This document shows, one piece after another, positions 56,303-63,208 of a stretch of 64,000 nucleotides of DNA. The stretch covers positions 295,457 to 359,456 of the forward strand of contig JAJDEB010000023.1 in the NCBI GenBank assembly GCA_029260015.1. The letters are read 5' to 3'. The stretch comes from Phycisphaerae bacterium. GTDB taxonomy: Bacteria; Planctomycetota; Phycisphaerae; UBA1845. Position 1 is the stretch's first letter, and every line of letters starts with the position of its first letter. The position numbers and the translations under genes were made by a program. The notes under the pieces are model-generated. The model was not told where the DNA came from and made no database searches. It worked only from the letters and a program-made list of their open reading frames with translations.

Positions 56303-57430
56303 CTAGTGGCGGGGTAGCAATTCGACGAGTTGCTGCACTTCGTCTTCGGTGGTGTAGAAATGGGGCGATGAGCGCAGTCGCCCGCTACGATGGGCGACGA
56401 CCAATCGATGCTCGTTTTGCAGGTGTTTTTGAATCTTACCTAGATTTTGAAAATCCGACGTGAACGAAATGATGCCGCTGGTTTCGCCGCGTCCCCTTGG
56501 GCTTACAATGTGATAACCCTTGGACTGTGCGCCTTCCGCGATGATGTGCGTCAGGTGCGACAGGCGCGATGCGATCGCTTCGATGCCGATTTCCGAAAGA
56601 AGTTCCAACGCCGCACCCAGCGCGTAGATGCCCATCAAGTTGTATGAACCGCTGTCGTAACGCTTCGCCGAATCCTGAAACTCAAACTTGGCATGGTCGA
56701 AGTCGAGCGGGTTTTTCATCGAAAGCCAACCCACACATGATGGCTTTAAGAATCCCTGCACTTCTTTGCGCACATAGAAGAAGCCCTGCCCTTCCGGCCC
56801 GCACATCCACTTGTGACCGTCAGCCGCCAAAAAGTCGATCTTCATCGAACGCACATCGATCGGAACCGCCCCCACCGCTTGAATCGCATCGACGCAAAGC
56901 AGCACGCCTTTCGATTGGCAGTACTCACCCAGGGCTGCAAGGTCCACGCGAAACCCACTGGCATACTGAACGGCTGATATCGCCACCAAACGCGTGCGAC
57001 TGTTGATGGCCGAAAGAATGCTATCAATCGGAATCGCGCCGTCTTCTTCCAGAACCATCTGCACTTCGACACCGCGGCTGCGCAGCGCCTGCCAGCAGAA
57101 CACATTCGACGGAAACTCGACGTTGGTGGTGACGATGTTGTCACCGGTCTGCCAGTTGATGCCGTTGGCGACGAAGTTCAAACCTTCGCTGGTGTTTTTG
57201 ATGAAGCAGATTTCGTCCGGGTTGGCATTGATAAACTTCGCGGCGATGCGGCGGACCTCATCGGCGTGCTTGAAGAATCGCCCTTCCAGATACGCCGAAT
57301 CGCGGGTCTGCTCAAGAAACGTCTGCGCAGCCGCCACCGAACGTCTGCACATCGGTGCGACGGCTGCGTGGTTTTGAAAATTGTAATTCCGCGTAATCGG
57401 AAACTCTTCGCGGACAGCTTCCCAATCCAT
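56303..57430 (-). CDS. Class V aminotransferase/cysteine desulfurase-like PLP enzyme
   Basis: 375 aa fold-type I PLP protein from the ATG at 57430. The sequence begins DWEAVREEFPITRNYNFQNHAAVAPM. Signatures: cofactor site CVDAIQAVG, and the PLP lysine in DFLAADGHKWMCGPEGQGFFYV. It resembles selenocysteine lyase/isopenicillin N epimerase-like members; the substrate is not inferable. An upstream longer frame to 57571 is less likely. It is divergent from the methyltransferase gene. Confidence 0.85.
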   Translation of the reverse strand: MDWEAVREEFPITRNYNFQNHAAVAPMCRRSVAAAQTFLEQTRDSAYLEGRFFKHADEVRRIAAKFINANPDEICFIKNTSEGLNFVANGINWQTGDNIVTTNVEFPSNVFCWQALRSRGVEVQMVLEEDGAIPIDSILSAINSRTRLVAISAVQYASGFRVDLAALGEYCQSKGVLLCVDAIQAVGAVPIDVRSMKIDFLAADGHKWMCGPEGQGFFYVRKEVQGFLKPSCVGWLSMKNPLDFDHAKFEFQDSAKRYDSGSYNLMGIYALGAALELLSEIGIEAIASRLSHLTHIIAEGAQSKGYHIVSPRGRGETSGIISFTSDFQNLGKIQKHLQNEHRLVVAHRSGRLRSSPHFYTTEDEVQQLVELLPRH

Positions 57431-57680
57431 GTCGTCTGTGTCCCCCTGATTCGGAAGTATACGATTGGACAATTCGGCGTAGCGTTTGGTTCTGCGTCCG
57501 TATACCAGAGCGATCTTGTCGCCCCAGCCAAACGGCAACGCGACATCTGCTGAATCGAACGCCTTCGCCAATAGACTTTATCGGTCGCCAAGTGGTCTTT
57601 CCATCTTTTGTCGGTCAGAACATGTGAATCCCCATATCCACCCTCCTTGGGCTATTGACTCTTACGGCGACTAAACGACG

Positions 57681-59372
57681 ATGTGCGCGATGAAGCCTAA
57701 ACCTGAGCCCAACAAGAAAATAATGAAGCAGTTCGTCCCGGTCATTTTCACCGACGAACACTACCTTGCCGTCGCCAAACCGCCCCGCATCGATCTCGAA
57801 TCGACGGCATGGCGGCGTGGGCCCCGGTTCATCGATCTGATCGACGAGACGACGGGGGCCAAGTCAATGCGATCGAGCGGCGATTCCGACGGGACGCTGA
57901 CCCCGTTGATTCTACCCGAACGCTATGCCACCGGTGTCGCGCTGTTTGCCCGAACAGCCGAAGCACAGCGTCGATTTGCAGGGATGGCCCGCACCGGCAA
58001 ACTTCGATTCGCCCATGTCGTGGTGGCCAACGGCAAACCGCCCCGCACCCGTATCGCCGTCAAACCCAACAAATCGCAAACCAAAAACAAAACGGCAAAG
58101 CCGCTGCAACAATCCGCCAAAATCGAAATGCTCGATTCGACCAAGGAACGCCACGTCGCCCGTTGCAACACAGCCGCTTCCTCCTTTGAAGAAGTCCGCA
58201 AGGCGTTTCGTCTCGGCGGGCTGTCGATCGAAGGCGATCAGTTCATCACACCAAAGCAAGCGGAAAAACCTAAGCAACTGCAACCCCGGCCCCTGGCGCA
58301 TCTGGAACAGGTGATCTTTCCGCATCCGTTTGAGCAGAACCGCGAGGTCAACCTGCGGGCGTCGATTCCGGGCCCGTTCTTGGAAGTGGTTCGCTCGGGG
58401 AGCCTTCGCAACGTTCACTTGAACTCGGCGCTTTCGATCCGACTGTCGGTGCTGCTTGAAAAGGAAACCGACTGTCTGCGATTATTCTGCGGAAAGTTTG
58501 AGGGCATCAGTGGATTGATTGTCGATCGGTACAAGAACGTCATTGAGATGGAAATGCAGCAAGGCAAGTTTCAAGGCGATGATGATGAACTTGGCGAGAT
58601 CGCCGATTGGTACATGGCCCAGTTGAAGGCCAAGACCGTCTACCTCAAACGGACGGCACGAACCGGTTCGACCCAAAAATATCCGATCGAACTGCTTCGC
58701 GGAGTCGAAGTCGATGAAGTGACGGTGCTGTCCAAAGGGACAAGTTTTATCGTCAAACCGGGGCAGGGGTTGTCGAGTGGACTGTTTCTCGATCATCGCG
58801 AGAACCGCGCATACGTCGCCAAACTCGCTCAGAATAAGACGCTGCTGAATTTGTTCGCCTACACCTGCGGGTTCAGCGTAGCAGCCGCTCGCGAAGGGGC
58901 TAAGACGACGAACGTCGATCTGTCGGTCGCAAGCTTGGAATGGGGCAAGCGAAACTTTGAAGCCAACGGTCTCAAACTCGACGACCACATCTTCATCAAG
59001 AGCGACGCCTTCGACTATTTCAAGCGGGCTGAGCGCCAGAAGAAATCGTACGACGTTATCGTGATCGACCCGCCGAGCTTCGCGCGGACCAAGAAGCCCA
59101 AGCGCACGTTCGAGGTGAAGAAGAACATGGTTGACCTGATCGTCGGCGCGATGCCGCTGGTCAGCGGTGGCGGACACATGCTGCTTGCAACCAATAACCG
59201 AGCCCTGCCGATTGCATGGCTCATCGAGCAGGTTGAAGATGCCGTCGATCGCGATGCCATGAACCACAAGCGCGGACCTCGATCATTTCAAATCGTCTCA
59301 AAATCGAAGCTGCCCGTCGATTTTGCTGCCGACCGGGCGTATCAAAAAACGATCGTCGTGCGCTTCGATTAG
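57681..59372 (+). CDS. RluA-like pseudouridine synthase (degenerate) fused to RlmI-like rRNA methyltransferase
   Basis: 563 aa. The N-terminal part, about 15-205, has RluA-type landmarks (VIFTDEHYLAVAKPP, then ILPERYATGVALFARTAEAQ, later FEEVRKAFRLGGLSIEGDQF) but the catalytic signature HRLDxDTSG is LPERYATG: the nucleophile Asp is Glu, and the TGRTHQIR segment is eroded. The C-terminal part from about 225 is a class I RlmI-like methyltransferase (LIVDRYKN, GLFLDHRENRAY, LNLFAYTCGFSVAAAREGA, DVIVIDPPSFA). It probably methylates rRNA cytosine; the front domain may bind RNA. Stop codon shares its last base with a GTAG repeat. Confidence 0.85.
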   Translation: MCAMKPKPEPNKKIMKQFVPVIFTDEHYLAVAKPPRIDLESTAWRRGPRFIDLIDETTGAKSMRSSGDSDGTLTPLILPERYATGVALFARTAEAQRRFAGMARTGKLRFAHVVVANGKPPRTRIAVKPNKSQTKNKTAKPLQQSAKIEMLDSTKERHVARCNTAASSFEEVRKAFRLGGLSIEGDQFITPKQAEKPKQLQPRPLAHLEQVIFPHPFEQNREVNLRASIPGPFLEVVRSGSLRNVHLNSALSIRLSVLLEKETDCLRLFCGKFEGISGLIVDRYKNVIEMEMQQGKFQGDDDELGEIADWYMAQLKAKTVYLKRTARTGSTQKYPIELLRGVEVDEVTVLSKGTSFIVKPGQGLSSGLFLDHRENRAYVAKLAQNKTLLNLFAYTCGFSVAAAREGAKTTNVDLSVASLEWGKRNFEANGLKLDDHIFIKSDAFDYFKRAERQKKSYDVIVIDPPSFARTKKPKRTFEVKKNMVDLIVGAMPLVSGGGHMLLATNNRALPIAWLIEQVEDAVDRDAMNHKRGPRSFQIVSKSKLPVDFAADRAYQKTIVVRFD

Positions 59373-59448
59373 TAGGGTGGGCCGTGCCCACCGGCTGTTC
59401 GAATGCAACGCGACCTTCAACAGACATGGTGGGCACGGCCCACCCTAC
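59372..59448. repeat. REPIN-like GTAG inverted pair, family A (longer spacer)
   Basis: 77 bases instead of 65; arms intact, spacer 35 bases. First G is the last base of the preceding stop codon. Confidence 0.9.
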
Positions 59449-59477
59449 GCGCAACCCATTCACCCAAAGTGCTCTTA

Positions 59478-59954
59478 TTAAACTATCGCTTCGCTCGGCC
59501 AAACGACTTCGTACAAATGATAACCTGCATCGACCATCCCGAGCGATTCGTAGGTCGCAATCGCTGGCGTGTTCTCGCGCTCGACGTATAACCGCAAACC
59601 GCACACCCCATCAGTGCATTCGGCTTCTTCGCGCAAATGTTCATACAACCGCCGATACACGCCCTTGCGCCGAAAGTCTTTCGCCACATAAACACTTTGA
59701 ATCCACCAAAACCAACCGTCGCGCCAATCGCTCCATTCCTGCGTCACCATCAGTTGCCCGACGACGCTGTTCTCACATTCGGCGACGAGGTATCGCCCGC
59801 GCAGCGGATCCTCCAACGCCCGCCGCACCCCGCTTGTCAGCACCGCTAAATCCAGTTGCTTGCCTTCAGACTCAGCGGCCATCATCCTGTTGCCTTCGAC
59901 CAATACTTTGAGATCAGGTGCCTCAGCATTGCGGACAATAATTGACGAATTCAC
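59478..59954 (-). CDS. GNAT-family N-acetyltransferase
   Basis: 158 aa. The GTG at 59954 has AAAGGA 5 bases upstream; a longer frame to 60020 lacks this. Acetyl-CoA-binding motif A is IQSVYVAKDFRRKGVYRRLYEHL (Q/RxxGxG/A type with K-G-V-Y-R), motif B LYVERENTPAIATYESLGM, and the terminal YEVVW. Substrate unknown. Confidence 0.88.
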   Translation of the reverse strand: MNSSIIVRNAEAPDLKVLVEGNRMMAAESEGKQLDLAVLTSGVRRALEDPLRGRYLVAECENSVVGQLMVTQEWSDWRDGWFWWIQSVYVAKDFRRKGVYRRLYEHLREEAECTDGVCGLRLYVERENTPAIATYESLGMVDAGYHLYEVVWPSEAIV

Positions 59955-60193
59955 ATAAATCCTTTCTGGATTGGTTGTCAGGAATTGAAATACCGCTCGA
60001 AGGATAACGGGAAGCAGCATATCGTTCTAACAAATGCGGGGCACACAATAAAAGTGCATGAATCAACCGCCGATCGTGAATGAAAAAATACATGTGCCGA
60101 TTGATCAAATGAATCCAATCGATCCAATCATGCGAAGACCCATAAGCCAGAACCGCTCGAGCATCGGTATCGCTCGGGTAAACGGAGCAACCA

Positions 60194-61216
60194 ATGGCCG
60201 CCAAACGTCGAAGCAAGATCTGGGATGTCGATCGCAACGAAGCGACACCCGAATCGATCTACCTCAACCGTCGCCGATTCCTCAAATCGGTCGGCGCGAT
60301 CGGCGGCGCGGTGGCCATCAATGGACTGGGATGCAAACCCGCCGAAGAGGCAAAAGAAGATCCGACGGAATCCCCGGCTCCCACAAATGAAATTCCCCCG
60401 AAGCAGCCGAAGGAAATCGACCTGCCCAAAACGCCGACGTCAGACCTTTACCCAGCCAAACGCACTGAGGCGTTCTCGCTCGATCGCCCGCTGACGGATG
60501 AAGTTGTCGCCGCAACGCATAACAACTTTTACGAATTCACGACGGCGAAGGATCGCGTGTGGGAGTTGGTATCGAGTTTGAAGATTCGCCCGTGGACGGT
60601 GGATGTGGCGGGGTTGGTTAATAAACCGCAGCGCTTCGACGTTGACGACCTGATTCGCAAGATGCCGCTGGAAGAACGCCTCTATCGATTCCGCTGCGTC
60701 GAAACGTGGGCGATGGCCGTACCGTGGACCGGCTTTCCGTTGCGCGAGTTGATCAAACTCGTCGACCCCAAATCAAACGCCAAGTACATCCGCTTCACAT
60801 CGTTTAACCGACCCGACGAAGTGACGACCCAGCGCTTCGGCTCGTTCAGGTGGCCGTACTACGAAGGGCTGAGCATGAAGGAAGCGAACAACGATCTGGC
60901 AATGCTCGTGACGGGCATCTATGGGCACGAACTGCCCACGCAGCACGGCGCTCCGATTCGCCTGATCGTCCCGTGGAAGTACGGTTTCAAAAGCATCAAA
61001 TCGATTGAACGCATCGAATTCGTTGAGAACCAACCGGGCACGTTTTGGAATGATCTTCAGCCACTCGAATATTCCTTCCACGCCAACGTCGAACCAACCG
61101 TCCCCCACCCACGCTGGTCGCAAGCCGACGAGTGGCTCATCCCCGACCGCAGCGACTCAAGACCTACGCAGCTATACAACGGTTACGAAAAACAAGTCGC
61201 AAAGCTATACGGATAA
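60194..61216 (+). CDS. msrP: MsrP/YedY-type molybdopterin oxidoreductase
   Basis: 340 aa periplasmic catalytic subunit repairing methionine sulfoxide in proteins. Tat signal (NRRRFLKSVGAIGGAVAINGLG), then a sulfite-oxidase-like fold with the Mo-coordinating Cys168 (YRFRCVETWAMAVPW) and the C-terminal FWNDLQPLEYSFHANVEP. The heme membrane partner MsrQ is not within 3 kb. The ATG at 60194 is preceded by CGGAGCAACC. A GTAG repeat pair begins 15 bases after the stop. Confidence 0.9.
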   Translation: MAAKRRSKIWDVDRNEATPESIYLNRRRFLKSVGAIGGAVAINGLGCKPAEEAKEDPTESPAPTNEIPPKQPKEIDLPKTPTSDLYPAKRTEAFSLDRPLTDEVVAATHNNFYEFTTAKDRVWELVSSLKIRPWTVDVAGLVNKPQRFDVDDLIRKMPLEERLYRFRCVETWAMAVPWTGFPLRELIKLVDPKSNAKYIRFTSFNRPDEVTTQRFGSFRWPYYEGLSMKEANNDLAMLVTGIYGHELPTQHGAPIRLIVPWKYGFKSIKSIERIEFVENQPGTFWNDLQPLEYSFHANVEPTVPHPRWSQADEWLIPDRSDSRPTQLYNGYEKQVAKLYG

Positions 61217-61230
61217 CGCCGGACGCAAAT

Positions 61231-61329
61231 GTAGGGTGTGGCTCGCCGCACCTGCTAAATGAATGCGCCAAACGCCGACGGTTTAAATTGACGCCGACGG
61301 ATTAACAGGTGCGGTAAACCGCACCCTAC
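61231..61329. repeat. REPIN-like GTAG inverted pair, family E
   Basis: 99 bases. Outer arms GTAGGGTGTGGCTCGCCGCACC and GGTGCGGTAAACCGCACCCTAC; the spacer contains a duplicated AACGCCGACGG/GACGCCGACGG. Shares the GTAGGGT head with families A and D. Confidence 0.8.
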
Positions 61330-61348
61330 AAATTCAAATCCCAAATCC

Positions 61349-61373
61349 GTGCCACTGCTCTGTGAGCAGTGCA
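61349..61373. repeat. 25-base palindromic element, family F, copy 2
   Basis: Exact reverse complement of the element at 19589; again directly beside a GTAG pair. Confidence 0.85.
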
Positions 61374-61472
61374 TTTGCGTAATCCCATTTGGCACAACCA
61401 ACCGAAGCGCTGTATCCTTAGACCAGAAGCAAGAACCCATACATCGCCATCAACCAACGAGGATCAATCACT

Positions 61473-62138
61473 ATGTCCAAGGTAGGCGTTTGTCTTTCCG
61501 GCTGCGGTTTTCTCGACGGTTCCGAAATTCAGGAAGCCGTATTTACCCTGCTCGCTCTCGACCAAGCCGGCGCAACAGCCATCTGCTGCGCACCCGAAAT
61601 GCCCCAGGCCCAGGTCGTCAACCACGCCACCCAAGACCGTGTCGGTGAACAGCGCGACGTGTTAGTAGAAGCCGCTCGCATCGCCCGAGGCAACATCATC
61701 CCGCTGGCCCGCATGGACGCCCGCAGCATCGACGCGATCATCTTCCCCGGCGGATATGGTGCCGCCCAAAACCTCTGCACCTTCGCGGTAGATGGCCCAG
61801 AGTGCGCCGTCAACTACGAAGTCGAAACGCTCGTTTCAGACATGCTCGAAATGAAAAAACCAATCGGCGCCATCTGCATCGCCCCGGCCATGCTCGCAAG
61901 ACTGGTCGGCAAACGAAACATCGAAGCCAAGCTAACCATAGGCAACGACGCCGGAACAGCAGAAGCCATCACCAAAATGGGCGCAACCCACACCGAATGC
62001 CCAGTAACCGAAATGGTAGTAGACGAAGAAAACAAGATAGTAAGCACGCCAGCATACATGTACGAAGCGTCACCGGCCGAGGTTTACCAAGGCATCAAGA
62101 AGTGCGTGGATGAAGTACTGCGGTTGGCGGGGGGATAG
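61473..62138 (+). CDS. elbB: ElbB/glyoxalase III-like DJ-1/PfpI protein
   Basis: 221 aa class I glutamine amidotransferase-like fold. ElbB signatures: GVCLSGCGFLDGSEIQEAV, the nucleophile elbow GAICIAPAMLARL with the Cys, and IIFPGGYGAAQNL. E. coli ElbB has weak glyoxalase activity and is linked to isoprenoid supply; the true substrate is unclear. The ATG at 61473 follows ACGAGGA. The flanking left side is the family E/F repeats, and the gene stands alone. Confidence 0.93.
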   Translation: MSKVGVCLSGCGFLDGSEIQEAVFTLLALDQAGATAICCAPEMPQAQVVNHATQDRVGEQRDVLVEAARIARGNIIPLARMDARSIDAIIFPGGYGAAQNLCTFAVDGPECAVNYEVETLVSDMLEMKKPIGAICIAPAMLARLVGKRNIEAKLTIGNDAGTAEAITKMGATHTECPVTEMVVDEENKIVSTPAYMYEASPAEVYQGIKKCVDEVLRLAGG

Positions 62139-62193
62139 CCAACGGTTTCAAACGAGTTCTTGTTGCCTTCTATGAAACCAAGAGAAAGTTGCC

Positions 62194-62463
62194 ATGATCT
62201 GCATGATTTGCCGAAATCGCGTCACTAACTATGTGAAGTGGCGCGAAGTCTTTGACTCGCATGCAGAGGACCACCAGCATTCCGGGCTTAGTCTGCTTAA
62301 CCTTTTGCGGGATTTGGAAGACCCGAATAATGTGTTCTTCAATTTTGAAGTCACCGACATGGAGCGGGCCAAGTCGTTCATTAGTTGACTCGAATCCGCA
62401 AAGGCAGGTGAAGTCTCAGGCGTGATTGACGGTAAATATCATTTTGTCGAAACAGTCGAGTAA
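62194..62463 (+). pseudogene. Small dimeric alpha/beta barrel-like protein interrupted by TGA
   Basis: The frame codes a 89-residue protein if the TGA at 62386-62388 (codon 65) is ignored. The first part (MICMICRNRVTNYVKWREVFDSH...EDPNNVFFNFEVTDMERAKSFIS) and the part after the stop (LESAKAGEVSGVIDGKYHFVETVE, then TAA at 62461) both look like one family of small monooxygenase-like proteins, in which that motif is continuous. So it is a gene broken by one base, or read through. No SECIS-like feature was recognised after the TGA. Confidence 0.65.
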
Positions 62464-62500
62464 GCGGGACTTGAATCGACAGCGCGGCTAGAGTTAAGTC

Positions 62501-62884
62501 ATGGCCAATGAATTGATTCGCGAGTATATCAACTGTGCGACAGTGTGCGCCAATGTTGATTACGCTGATAGAGTATCGGTTAGGAACAACAACAAGGCAG
62601 TAGACCGCATGCGTGCGATCGTCGACGAGATCACAAGTACTGACTCTCCCTTGCTTTCAGATCTATTAGCCTTGCTCGACAGTGATGACAATGATGTTGC
62701 CTCTGGGTGGATCGCACATCATCTAGTTGAAATGGCAAACCTAAACTCTGCGGATATCCGCAAGTGCTTTAGCAAAGTCGAGGAGATGATTGAAACCGCT
62801 GATAAGTGCCTCGATGGAGCGACTGCATTGGGTGAACGAATGTGGCTCGAAGAATGGAGGAAGAAGAGAAACTTTACGACCTAA
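62501..62884 (+). CDS. Hypothetical protein, possible DUF2019-like (HEAT/immunity type)
   Basis: 127 aa, helical. The pattern NNKAVDRMRAIVDEI, then SPLLSDLLALLDSDDNDVASGWIAHHLVEM and LGERMWLEEWRKKR resembles DUF2019/HEAT-type proteins linked to toxin immunity. The match is by eye only. It is 37 bases downstream of the interrupted gene. No toxin gene is identified beside it. No ribosome-binding site stands out (GTTAAGTC upstream). Confidence 0.6.
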   Translation: MANELIREYINCATVCANVDYADRVSVRNNNKAVDRMRAIVDEITSTDSPLLSDLLALLDSDDNDVASGWIAHHLVEMANLNSADIRKCFSKVEEMIETADKCLDGATALGERMWLEEWRKKRNFTT

Positions 62885-63052
62885 TTCGCGTGGATCGTCA
62901 ACGTCATAGTTGGAGATTTGGGCAAGGATGAAAAGTCGGAATCGCTCCATTCCCTGAACAATAACTTATATGCCCTATATGCCAGTACCAGCTCGGGACC
63001 ATCCAGAGAAAATCACAACCCCACTTGATTTTCGATTTCTGTTAGGGTATGA

Positions 63053-63208
63053 ATGACCCAAACAGGAAGCGAACTTTTGATTGATCCCCTCCTGATCGGT
63101 TTGCAACCTATTCTTGTCTCGGAAGAATGTTTTGGGTGCAAGTTCTGCGGCGTGGTGACCGTTCGATGGTGTTTTGCCAAGTCGAAAAATGGCAACTGGA
63201 GAACCTGA
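63053..63208 (+). CDS. Small Cys-rich ORF coupled to the nuclease gene
   Basis: 51 aa (MTQTGSELLIDPLLIG...SEECFGCKFCG...RWCFAKSKNGNWRT). TAGGG lies upstream of the ATG. Its stop shares one base with the next start (TGATG), the arrangement used for translational coupling. The CFGCKFCG motif may bind a metal. It could also be a leader peptide or an artefact, since it has no recognised relatives. Confidence 0.4.
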   Translation: MTQTGSELLIDPLLIGLQPILVSEECFGCKFCGVVTVRWCFAKSKNGNWRT

